Part shown: in pieces, positions 56,590-64,000 of the stretch
Layout: each line of letters begins with the position of its first letter
Numbering within the stretch: position 1 is the first letter of the stretch
DNA from: Agromyces lapidis
Lineage (GTDB): Bacteria > Actinomycetota > Actinomycetes > Actinomycetales > Microbacteriaceae
Direction of reading: 5' to 3'
DNA: 64,000 nt
Assembly: GCF_009749405.1 (NCBI RefSeq)
Contig: NZ_WBIQ01000001.1
Coordinates: 124,001-188,000, forward strand
Made by a program: the position numbers and the translations under genes
Notes under the pieces: generated by a model
Database searches by the model: none
What the model was told of the DNA's origin: nothing
The model's input: only the letters and a program-made list of their open reading frames with translations

Positions 56590-57204
56590 ATGGCGAAACT
56601 GTACTTCCGCTACGGTGCGATGAACTCCGGCAAGTCGACGGCGTTGCTCCAGGCGGCCTTCAACTACGAAGAGCGCGGGCACCGGGTGCTGCTCGCGAAG
56701 CCCGCCGTCGACACGAAGGGCGATCGCGACATCGTCTCGCGCCTCGGCGTCGTGCGCGCGGTCGATTTCGTCATCGAACAGGATGCCCCGGTGCTCGACC
56801 GCTTCCAGGGGCACCGGACCCGGATCATCGAGGAGTCGGGCCGCGACGTGAGCTGCCTGCTCGTCGACGAGGCGCAGTTCCTCACCTCCGAGCAGGTCGA
56901 CGATCTCCTCCGCATCGCGCTCATCGACGGCATCCCGGTGCTCGCCTACGGCATCCGCACCGACTTCCAGACGGTGGCCTTCCCCGGCAGCCGCCGTCTC
57001 CTCGAGGTGTCGCACTCGCTCGAAGAGCTGAAGACGATCTGCCGCTGCGGACGCAAGGCGATCTTCAACGGCCGCAGCGTCGACGGCCGGTACATCTTCG
57101 ACGGCGAGCAGGTCGCGATCGACGGCGTCGAGGTCGAGTACGAGTCACTCTGCGGCGTCTGCTATCTGCAGGAGTCGGGCGGCGTGCTCAACGGGCGGCA
57201 CTGA
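56590..57204 (+). CDS. tdk: Thymidine kinase
   Basis: 204-aa type II thymidine kinase for salvage of deoxythymidine. P-loop YGAMNSGKST (residues 8-17), LLVDEAQFL Walker B/base, IPVLAYGIRTDFQ lasso region and a four-cysteine zinc module (CRCG... CGVC) are present. Length is normal. The ATG abuts the response-regulator stop without its own clear ribosome binding site, so translation is probably coupled. Confidence 0.95.
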   Translation: MAKLYFRYGAMNSGKSTALLQAAFNYEERGHRVLLAKPAVDTKGDRDIVSRLGVVRAVDFVIEQDAPVLDRFQGHRTRIIEESGRDVSCLLVDEAQFLTSEQVDDLLRIALIDGIPVLAYGIRTDFQTVAFPGSRRLLEVSHSLEELKTICRCGRKAIFNGRSVDGRYIFDGEQVAIDGVEVEYESLCGVCYLQESGGVLNGRH

Positions 57205-57278
57205 GCGACGCCGTCGACCGACGCGGTGCTGGTGCCGTCGGCCCATTCGCGTGAAGATGGAGTCGAGGAGGTCGTCGC

Positions 57279-58130
57279 ATGGGCGAGATCGTCGTCGGAG
57301 TGAGCGTCGCTGAACGCGCAGGCCTCCTGGCCGTTCGGTGGGCCGCGGAACGTGCCTCCGTCCGTGGATCGAGGCTGCGGCTCCTGCACGTCGTCGATGA
57401 GGCGATCGAAGCGAGCGGCGACGCGGACATGCTCCTCGCCGTGCTCGACGCGGCCCGCGAGTCGTTGGCGGTCGCCGAAGACGCCGCCCGCGCCGTCGAT
57501 GCGTCGCTCGAGATCGTCTCCGACCTCGAGCAGGGCGCGCCGATCACCCAGTTCGAGCGATGCTCGCGAGAGGCCGATCTGCTCGTCGTGGCCAGCGATT
57601 CGCACGGCGGCAAGCGTCCGAGCCGGCGCGGCGTGCACAGCCTCCGCATCGCGGCAGCGAGCCACGCGCCCGTCGCGGTCGTGCCCGACATCGACGTGTC
57701 CGGTCGATCCGGCGTCGCCGTCGGCATCGACGGTTCGGAGGTCGGGGCCCGGGCGTTGGAGTTCGCCGCGGACGAGGCGTCGCGTCGCGGCTGCCCGCTC
57801 ATCGCGGTGCACGCCTGGGACCTGGCGCTGATGGCCGGAGGGGAGTACGGCTACGGAGTCTCCTCATTCGCGATGGACGACCTCACGCGGGCGGCGCACG
57901 AGGTGCTCGTCGACGCGCTGGCCCCGCTCGATCGATCCCATCCCGGACTCGAGATCGATCGCCGCGTGATCGCCGGCGACCCGGTCATCGCCCTCGCCGA
58001 GGCCGCGGCCGAGGCCGAACTCCTCGTCGTCGGGAGCCACGGGCGAAGCGCCCTCGCACGGTTCCTGCTCGGGTCGGTCAGCCACGGCGTGCTCGCGCGC
58101 CTCGAGGCCCCCACGGTCGTCGTGCGGTGA
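57279..58130 (+). CDS. Universal stress protein, tandem USP domains
   Basis: 283 aa with two USP domains (about 1-135 and 145-283). The second has the ATP-binding signature VVGSHGRSALARFLLGSVS (G-x2-G-x9-G-S). The first has VVASDSHGGKRPSRRGVHS, a weaker version. Such tandem proteins respond to stress, hypoxia or starvation in actinobacteria. GAGGAGG lies upstream of the ATG. The next gene's GTG overlaps the stop by 4 nt. Confidence 0.9.
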   Translation: MGEIVVGVSVAERAGLLAVRWAAERASVRGSRLRLLHVVDEAIEASGDADMLLAVLDAARESLAVAEDAARAVDASLEIVSDLEQGAPITQFERCSREADLLVVASDSHGGKRPSRRGVHSLRIAAASHAPVAVVPDIDVSGRSGVAVGIDGSEVGARALEFAADEASRRGCPLIAVHAWDLALMAGGEYGYGVSSFAMDDLTRAAHEVLVDALAPLDRSHPGLEIDRRVIAGDPVIALAEAAAEAELLVVGSHGRSALARFLLGSVSHGVLARLEAPTVVVR

Positions 58131-59239
58131 CGGCACCGGCCGGGTTGGGTGCGCGAGTGCGCGACCTTCCTGCGCCGAGAGTGGACGGCATCGACGCGGC
58201 TCGTGGACTCGCCCTCATCGGCATGTTCATCGCGCACGTCGCACCGGTCGCTGCGACCCCCGAGGCCGCCGAGCTCATCGCGATCGCCGACGAGCGCCCG
58301 CGCCTGCTGTTCGCCCTCACGGCCGGGTTCGGGCTCGGCTTCCTCACCGGGGGCATCCACCCGGTGACCGAGGGTCGCGGTGTGCTGCGCCGTCAGCTCA
58401 CCGTGCGAGCCGTCATCCTGATCGCACTCGGACTCGTCATCGCGGCGACGCTCCATCCGCTCGTGTTCATCATCCTCGACGTCTACGGGGTGGCGTTCGT
58501 CGTCATGCTGCCGTTGCTCTTCCTGCCGGCCCGAGCCGCCCTGGCCGTCGGCGCAGGGCTCCTCGCAGTGACACCCGGCGTCGCGACGGCCGCGCAGTAC
58601 AGTCCCGAGCTCATGACGGCGAAGCAGGAGGGCCCGCGCCTGCTCTACGACTGGCTGCTGACCGGAGCGTACCCGGTGATCGTGTGGGTGCCGGTGATGC
58701 TCATCGGCCTCGGGCTCGCGCGGCTTGGGGCGGCGAACCCCCGGGTGGTGCCGTGCTACGCACTCGCGGGCGTGCTCACCGCGGTCGTCATGCTGCCGCT
58801 CACGCGGCTGCTGCCCGCCGAGGCCGATGCCACGGCCCCGCCCGCCGAGCATGCGGTCGCGGCCTCGGCGCTCGCGCTCGGCAACGTGGGAATCGGGCTC
58901 GTCGTCGTCGCGGTGATGGTGACGCTGACGACGCTCGCCCGCCCGGCGGTGACGCGGATCGCGGGGGCCGTGCTGTCGCCCGTGACGGCGATGGGGGCGA
59001 TGCCGCTCACGGTCTACACGCTGCACCTCGTCGTGATCTCGGGGGCGAAGCGCGTCGAGGACGGTTTCGTGACCGACGACTCCTGGGGGCTGACGATCGG
59101 GCTCATCGTCGGCGGGATGGTGTTCGCGTGGCTCTGGCGGCGGTACCTCGGCCGAGGTCCGCTCGAGCGGATGCTCCGTGCGGCGAGCCGTCGTGGCCGG
59201 AGAACTCCTGAGGTCCCGGCTGATGGGTATTCGAGATGA
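58127..59239 (+). CDS. DUF418 / acyltransferase-like polytopic membrane protein
   Basis: 370 aa with about ten hydrophobic helices. RVDGIDAARGLALIGMFIAHV at the start (core DAARGLALIGMF) and MPLTVYTLHLVVIS near the end are signatures of DUF418/DUF1624 proteins, related to heparan-alpha-glucosaminide acetyltransferase and acyltransferase-3 families. The reaction is unknown; acyl transfer to an envelope glycan is a guess. GTG start coupled to the USP gene (GTGA). Confidence 0.75.
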   Translation: MTAPAGLGARVRDLPAPRVDGIDAARGLALIGMFIAHVAPVAATPEAAELIAIADERPRLLFALTAGFGLGFLTGGIHPVTEGRGVLRRQLTVRAVILIALGLVIAATLHPLVFIILDVYGVAFVVMLPLLFLPARAALAVGAGLLAVTPGVATAAQYSPELMTAKQEGPRLLYDWLLTGAYPVIVWVPVMLIGLGLARLGAANPRVVPCYALAGVLTAVVMLPLTRLLPAEADATAPPAEHAVAASALALGNVGIGLVVVAVMVTLTTLARPAVTRIAGAVLSPVTAMGAMPLTVYTLHLVVISGAKRVEDGFVTDDSWGLTIGLIVGGMVFAWLWRRYLGRGPLERMLRAASRRGRRTPEVPADGYSR

Positions 59240-59345
59240 ACGCACGCACCCGTACTGCGGCCGCGCTCGGCTCGGTGCGTCGAACCCGGCTGGTGCGCAT
59301 GCGCGTGGGGAAGAATGGAACCCTCGAGTTCGAAAGGGACCACAG

Positions 59346-60647
59346 ATGCGCATCTCGGTGATCGGCTGCGGGTATCTCGGGGCCGTGCACGCCTCGGCGA
59401 TGGCCGAACTCGGGCACGACGTCGTCGGCATCGACGTCGACCCCGCGAAGATCGCCGCGCTCGCCGCCGGGCGTCCGCCGTTCTTCGAACCCGGGCTCGC
59501 CGAGATCCTCGCCTCCGCGACCGCGACAGGGCGCCTCCGCTTCTCGGCCGACATCGCCGACGCGGCCGACGCCGAGGTGCACTTCCTCGCCGTGGGCACG
59601 CCGCAGGCGGCGGACAGCAACGCCGCAGATCTCCGCTTCGTGGACGCGGCCTTCGAGGCCGTCGTGCCGCACCTCGCCGAGGGAGCCCTCATCGTCGGCA
59701 AGAGCACCGTTCCCGTCGGAACCGCCGGGCGCCTCGCCGGGCGCCTCGCCGAGCTCGCCCCGCACGCCTCGCTCGTCTGGAACCCCGAGTTCCTCCGCGA
59801 GGGCTACGCCGTGCGCGACACGCTCGAGCCCGATCGTCTCGTCTACGGCGTCGGCGACGACCACGCGGCATCCGTGCTCGATCAGGTCTATCGCGCGGCG
59901 ATCGAGGCGGGCACTCCGCGGATCGTCACCGACTACGCGACCGCCGAGCTCGTCAAGGTCGCGGCGAACGCCTTCCTCGCGACGAAGATCAGCTTCATCA
60001 ACGCGATGAGCGAGATCGCGGATGCCACGGGCGCCGACGTGACGGCCCTCGCCGATGCCATCGGACACGATGCGCGCATCGGGCGGCGTTTCCTCAATGC
60101 CGGCGTCGGGTTCGGCGGGGGATGCCTGCCGAAGGACATCCGGGCCTTCACCGCTCGCGCCGAAGAACTCGGCCGCGGCGAGGCGCTCGCCTTCCTCCGC
60201 GAGGTTGACGCCATCAACCTGCGCCAGCGCCAGCGCGCCGTCGATCTCGCCGTCGCCGCCCTCGACGGGAGCGTGCACCGCAAGCGCATCGCCGTGCTCG
60301 GGGTCACCTTCAAGCCCGAATCCGACGACGTGCGCGACTCGCCGGCGCTCGACGTGGCCGTGCAGCTCAAGGGACTCGGAGCCGACGTCATCGCGACGGA
60401 TCCCGAGGGCATCGACAACGCGCGGGCGCGTCATCCGCAGCTCGACTACGTGACCTCGACCCGTGAGGCGCTGCGCGGGGCCGACCTCGTCGTGCTCGTC
60501 ACGGAGTGGCGGGAGTACCGGGCGCTCGACCCGGTGGAGACCGCGCGTCTCGTCGCAGGCCGGCGCATCATCGACGGGCGAAACGTGCTCGACGCCGACG
60601 CCTGGCGCGCGGCCGGCTGGGAGTACCGGGGGATTGGGCGCCCCTGA
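59346..60647 (+). CDS. ugd: UDP-glucose 6-dehydrogenase
   Basis: 433 aa. NAD-binding start VIGCGYLGAVHASAMAELGHDVVGID (Rossmann core GCGYLG). NPEFLREGYAVRDT is followed by the catalytic cysteine C260 in GVGFGGGCLPKDIRA. It makes UDP-glucuronate for exopolysaccharide or teichuronic-type wall polymers. AAAGGGA lies upstream of the ATG. No linked glycosyltransferase is present. A bidirectional terminator separates it from the convergent tRNA gene. Confidence 0.95.
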   Translation: MRISVIGCGYLGAVHASAMAELGHDVVGIDVDPAKIAALAAGRPPFFEPGLAEILASATATGRLRFSADIADAADAEVHFLAVGTPQAADSNAADLRFVDAAFEAVVPHLAEGALIVGKSTVPVGTAGRLAGRLAELAPHASLVWNPEFLREGYAVRDTLEPDRLVYGVGDDHAASVLDQVYRAAIEAGTPRIVTDYATAELVKVAANAFLATKISFINAMSEIADATGADVTALADAIGHDARIGRRFLNAGVGFGGGCLPKDIRAFTARAEELGRGEALAFLREVDAINLRQRQRAVDLAVAALDGSVHRKRIAVLGVTFKPESDDVRDSPALDVAVQLKGLGADVIATDPEGIDNARARHPQLDYVTSTREALRGADLVVLVTEWREYRALDPVETARLVAGRRIIDGRNVLDADAWRAAGWEYRGIGRP

Positions 60648-60665
60648 GGCTGCCGGAGAACGACG

Positions 60666-60692
60666 AAACCCCCTCCGGATCGGAGGGGGTTT
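60666..60692. terminator. Bidirectional terminator between ugd and tRNA-Pro
   Basis: AAACCCCCTCCG, GAT and its perfect complement form a stem with T runs on both strands. It serves ugd on the plus strand and tRNA-Pro on the minus strand. Confidence 0.9.
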
Positions 60693-60698
60693 CTACCC

Positions 60699-60774
<76 letters not shown>

Positions 60775-60888
60775 GGGTGACCCTTGCGGGCCTCAACAAG
60801 AATAGCCGATAAATCGGGCTCCTCCGACCAACCGTGCTCGGCCGCTCTCCTGATCCATCAGGCAGCCGTGGCCGCGGAGTTCCGGACC

Positions 60889-61863
60889 CTAGTCTGCCGG
60901 GACGAGCGTGATGAGCGTCGCCTCGGGCGGGCACGCGAAGCGCACCGGCGCGAAGATCGAGGTTCCGAGCCCGGCCGAGACGTTGAGGAACGCCGAGCGC
61001 AAGCCGTGGCGCCAGACGCTGAGTCCCTTCACCTGCTTGCGGGGGATGTCGCAGTTCGTCACGAGTGCCCCGTAGCCGGGCACGCAGACCTGACCGCCGT
61101 GGGTGTGACCGGCGAGGATCAGCTGGGCGCCGTGGTTCACGAAGGAGTTGAGCACCCGCTGGTACGGCGCGTGCGCGACACCGATCGTCACGGTCGGACG
61201 CGTCGTGCGCTGCGGGGTCTCGTCGAGCCAGCTCTCGTCGCCCAGCGGGTCGTCGGCGCGGAGTTCGTCGACCGCCCCGGCGATGAGGTCGAGCCGGTCG
61301 TAGCCCTTGTGCGGGTCGTCGACGCCGAAGAACTCGAAGTGCGTGCCGCGGAGGTCGAGGGCGGCGGCGGTGTTGTCGAGGTCCTGCCAGCCGAGCTGGG
61401 CGAAGTACCTGTGCAGCGCCTCGATGTCGAGCCGCTTCGCCGTTCGGCGGAGACGCGATGGGCCGGCGAAGTACGCGAAGGGGTTCTTCGGGGTGGGTCC
61501 GAAGTAGTCGTTCGAGCCGTTGACGAAGACACCGGGGATGCCCGCGAACGGCTCGAATGCGCGGCGGATACCCTCGAGGCCGCGCTCATGGCCGAGGTTG
61601 TCGCCTGTGTCGACGATGAGGTCGGGCTCGAGCAGGGCGAGCTCGCGCACCCACTCCTGCTTGTCGCGCTGCCACGGCGCCATGTGCAGGTCGGAGAGGT
61701 GCAGGACGCGGATCGGCTCGGCGCCCGCCGGCAGCACCGGCACCTCGGCGCGGCGGAGGGTCCAGCGGGTCCGCTCGACGAGCGAACCCCAGGCGAACGC
61801 GGCGACGCCCGCCGCGCCGATCGCCAGGGCGATCCGCGCGACGGGCGTCAGGCGGGCGGTCAA
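60889..61863 (-). CDS. Metallophosphoesterase, membrane-anchored
   Basis: 324 aa. One N-terminal hydrophobic segment (about residues 8-28) anchors a calcineurin-like domain. The metal motifs run in order: LHLSDLHMAPWQ, VDTGDNLG, GSNDYFG (GNH-like with Ser), and the C-terminal LAGHTHGGQVCVPG. The family includes YaeI-type phosphodiesterases; the substrate is unknown. The start is a TTG that overlaps the stop of the penicillin-binding protein gene (TTGA), the conserved actinobacterial PBP-metallophosphoesterase pair. In its second metal site GSND replaces the usual GNHD. Confidence 0.88.
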   Translation of the reverse strand: MTARLTPVARIALAIGAAGVAAFAWGSLVERTRWTLRRAEVPVLPAGAEPIRVLHLSDLHMAPWQRDKQEWVRELALLEPDLIVDTGDNLGHERGLEGIRRAFEPFAGIPGVFVNGSNDYFGPTPKNPFAYFAGPSRLRRTAKRLDIEALHRYFAQLGWQDLDNTAAALDLRGTHFEFFGVDDPHKGYDRLDLIAGAVDELRADDPLGDESWLDETPQRTTRPTVTIGVAHAPYQRVLNSFVNHGAQLILAGHTHGGQVCVPGYGALVTNCDIPRKQVKGLSVWRHGLRSAFLNVSAGLGTSIFAPVRFACPPEATLITLVPAD

Positions 61864-64000
61864 CCGTTACCCGGAGGGGTCTCGGGGCCGCCGTCGCCGT
61901 CGCCGCCACCGCCGCCGGTGAAGCGGCCGATGACGATCGTCACCTTCTGGCCGGGCTTCGCATTCTCACCCGGGCCCGGCGACTGCGAGATGACGAGGCC
62001 GTTCTTGCTCTCGTCGTCCGTGTCTTCTTCTTTGCGATCGACGCGGAAGCCGGCGGCTCCGAGGGTCGCCTCAGCTTGGTCGGCCTGCATCCCGCTGACA
62101 TCAGGCACGCCGCTGAGGTTGCCGCGGCTGGTCTTCAGCGAGATGATCGCGCCGCGACCGGCGGTGCCGGACGGGCTCTGCGCCCCGATGGTGCCCTTCG
62201 GCTGCGCCGCGTCGACCTCGCCGTCCATGGTCCAGCCGAAGCCGGCCTGCTGAAGGGCCTTCTGGGCCGCCTCGGGGGCGAGCCCGAGCACGTTCGGCAC
62301 GGCGACCTGCGGCGCGTTCAGGTACGACGACTGCGGGTCGGGGAAGTCGCCGCCGCCGTACTTCGCGGTTGCGACCGACATGATCCGCGGCCAGATGTTG
62401 TGACGCAGCGTTGCCGCCTGACCGGCGTCGAAGTACGTCTCACGGAGATTGACATGGCCGGTGACGTTGTAGACGCCGACCACGGTCGCGACCTTCGTGG
62501 TCGCACCGCTCATCCAGGTCGCCTCGTTGTTGTCGCTCGTTCCGGTCTTGCCGATCATCGGGTACCAGGGGTCGACGTACGGCGACGACGAGGTGCCGGT
62601 TCCGTCGCTCATCACCTTCTGCATCGCGTACGCCGTCGCGGCGGCGACCTCGGGGGTGAGGCCCTGGGTGCACTCCGACTTCGGCACGGGGATCTCATCG
62701 CCGTTGCCGTCGATGATCTTGTCGATCGCGACCGGGGTGCACGCCTTGCCCTGGTTCGCGATGCCGGCGAACGCGGTCGCCATCGAGATCGGGGCGATCT
62801 CGTTGGTGCCGAGGATCGTCGAGGGGAACTGCAGCAGCGGGGTGTGGTCGGCGCGGTGCACGCCGAGCGACTCCGCTGTCTTCGCGATGCCGCAGAGATC
62901 CAGCTGCTTCGCCATCGCGATGAACCCGGTGTTGTACGAGTTCACGGTGTTCTGCACGGCCGTCCAGTAGCCGCCCTGCTCGCCGCCGTCGTTCTTCGGG
63001 TTGCCCCACTCGCCGCTGTCGGTCATGGTGCCCTGGCAGCTGTTCTTGAAGTCGCCCCACGCGTCGCGGCGGCGGGAATCGACGCCTTCGTTGAGCGCGT
63101 GTCCCTCCTTCAGCCACTCCGCGAGGGTGAACACCTTGTAGGTCGACCCGGGCTGGAAGCCGCTCGAGCCGCCGTAGTCGATGTCGGCGTTGTAGTTCAC
63201 GGCGTCGTAACCGTCGCCGGTGACCTCGGGATCGACGTTGTACGTGGTGTTCTGCACCATCGCGAGGATGCGGCCGGTGCCGACCTGGACCGACACCGCC
63301 GAGCTGCCGATGTCGATGCCCTCGGCCGACGCGGGGACGTTCTCGTGCACGGCAGCGTACGCCTCCGACTGCATGTCCATGTCGATCGTCGTGTAGATGT
63401 CGAGCCCGCCGCGTTCGAGCCGCCGGGCGCCCTCGTTGACGTCTGTCGTCGCGGGGTCGTCGAGCTTGTTCTTGATCTCCCACGTGACGTAGTCGCAGAA
63501 GTAGGCGAAGGTCTTCGACGCCTGGCAGCCGCTCGACGGCTCGGTGATCTTCGGCGCCACCGGTTCGGCGACCGCCGCGTCGTGCTCCTCCTGGGTGATC
63601 TTCTTCTCCTCGAGCATCTTGCCGAGGATGTAGTCGCGCCGCTCCTTGTTGCGCGCGTACGGCACGGTCTCGCCGTCGACGACGGTCGCCGCGCCGTTGA
63701 GCTCGTCGTCGGGGTAGTCGAGCCGGAACTCCTCGGGGCTGTTCACAATCGCGATGAGGCTCGCCGCCTGCGCGAGCGAGAGGTCCTTCGCGTTGGTGCC
63801 GAAGTAGTACGAGGCGGCGGTCTGCACGCCGTAGATCTGCCCGCCGAAGCCCGCGATGTTCAGGTAGCCGCCGAGGATCACATCCTTCGAGTACTCCTTC
63901 TCGACCGAGATCGCGTACCGCATCTCCTTGAGCTTGCGGTCGACCGAGGTCTTGGTGTGCTTCTCCCAGGCCTCGGTGCGCTCTTCCTCGGTCGTCGCCT
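61860..64000 (-). CDS. Class A penicillin-binding protein with PASTA domains (5' end beyond window)
   Basis: At least 713 residues; the frame stays open past 64000, so the N-terminus (cytoplasmic tail, membrane anchor and start of the glycosyltransferase) is missing. The visible part begins in GT51 (KEYSKDVILGGYLNIAGFGG). The transpeptidase follows with the active-site serine in GSTYK, SYN in VNSYNTGF and KTGT in IGKTGTSDN. Two PASTA domains follow (VPNVLGLAPEAAQKALQQAG and VPDVSGMQADQAEATLGAAG) and a Gly-rich tail. It polymerises and cross-links peptidoglycan at the outer membrane face, and PASTA domains sense muropeptides or the wall. Confidence 0.95.
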   Translation of the reverse strand, partial: ATTEEERTEAWEKHTKTSVDRKLKEMRYAISVEKEYSKDVILGGYLNIAGFGGQIYGVQTAASYYFGTNAKDLSLAQAASLIAIVNSPEEFRLDYPDDELNGAATVVDGETVPYARNKERRDYILGKMLEEKKITQEEHDAAVAEPVAPKITEPSSGCQASKTFAYFCDYVTWEIKNKLDDPATTDVNEGARRLERGGLDIYTTIDMDMQSEAYAAVHENVPASAEGIDIGSSAVSVQVGTGRILAMVQNTTYNVDPEVTGDGYDAVNYNADIDYGGSSGFQPGSTYKVFTLAEWLKEGHALNEGVDSRRRDAWGDFKNSCQGTMTDSGEWGNPKNDGGEQGGYWTAVQNTVNSYNTGFIAMAKQLDLCGIAKTAESLGVHRADHTPLLQFPSTILGTNEIAPISMATAFAGIANQGKACTPVAIDKIIDGNGDEIPVPKSECTQGLTPEVAAATAYAMQKVMSDGTGTSSSPYVDPWYPMIGKTGTSDNNEATWMSGATTKVATVVGVYNVTGHVNLRETYFDAGQAATLRHNIWPRIMSVATAKYGGGDFPDPQSSYLNAPQVAVPNVLGLAPEAAQKALQQAGFGWTMDGEVDAAQPKGTIGAQSPSGTAGRGAIISLKTSRGNLSGVPDVSGMQADQAEATLGAAGFRVDRKEEDTDDESKNGLVISQSPGPGENAKPGQKVTIVIGRFTGGGGGDGDGGPETPPGNG

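Noticed and set aside
59236..59361. A 41-codon ORF that overlaps the DUF418 gene stop as ATGA and runs into ugd
   Set aside because: It is very Arg/Thr/Ala-rich, has no ribosome binding site of its own, and its 3' end overlaps the well-supported ugd start.

Overview
The window is a high-GC actinobacterial chromosome segment. A Microbacteriaceae-type organism (Agromyces or Microbacterium-like) fits best. The reasons are the dnaX-recR-lysC-asd order, sugar ABC importers without their own ATPase, a choice-of-anchor-G surface protein with an LAxTG-like C-terminus, a LexA-type box before an Rv2578c-like radical SAM gene, and 33-nt palindromic repeats of the GGTCTCGATAC...CTCGACC type. No transposase, phage gene, integrase or CRISPR array is visible. 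One tRNA gene is present.

Layout. 1-1393: the 3' end of a gene coupled to an MFS exporter. 1519-7875: a giant wall-anchored adhesin-like protein with 18 near-identical IPT/TIG repeats plus one divergent unit. 8095-9648: fatty acid desaturase and a TraR/DksA protein. 9725-15907: dnaX, recR, a small NTF2-like gene, lysC with an internal start for the beta subunit, and asd. 16139-27512: a glycoside block with two lipoprotein-permease-permease importers, a GH63/MGH1-like glucosidase, a divergent FCD GntR regulator and a GH42 beta-galactosidase. The first importer and the GH42 gene share a TGTATACAGAATA operator. 27519-32535: split glycine dehydrogenase (gcvPA, gcvPB), an AcoX/NAD-kinase-like protein and an SDR. 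32638-38529: RidA, IclR regulator, N-acyl-D-amino-acid deacylase and PLP deaminase on the minus strand, with a divergent 2-keto-3-deoxygluconate (KDG) kinase and KDPG aldolase. 38768-47933: an Opp-type ABC importer (SBP, two permeases, two ATPases), a ROK repressor, a GH4 glycosidase and a BadF/GlcNAc-kinase-like protein. 47995-60647: VOC protein, mqo, ABC-F, radical SAM, an unusual kinase/degenerate-kinase/response-regulator triad, tdk, a USP, a DUF418-like membrane protein and a UDP-glucose dehydrogenase. 60701-64000: tRNA-Pro(CGG), a metallophosphoesterase and a PASTA-bearing class A penicillin-binding protein that runs off the end.

The most interesting reading is 32638-38529. Deacylase, PLP deaminase, RidA, KDG kinase and KDPG aldolase together form a complete route from an N-acylated 2-amino-2-deoxy sugar acid (N-acetyl-D-glucosaminate, the oxidised end of chitin) to pyruvate and glyceraldehyde 3-phosphate. 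The adjoining Opp-type importer, GH4 enzyme and GlcNAc-kinase-like protein could supply the oligosaccharide. This is an inference from gene content. The second candidate module is gcvPA-gcvPB-acoX-SDR, with no gcvT or gcvH in the window.

Regulation is unusually readable. Several genes have a -10 hexamer only 6-7 nt before the start codon, suggesting leaderless mRNAs. Six hairpins, mostly terminators, share the same GGATGCC/GGCATCC arm sequence. Short palindromic repeats have been absorbed in frame into at least three coding regions.
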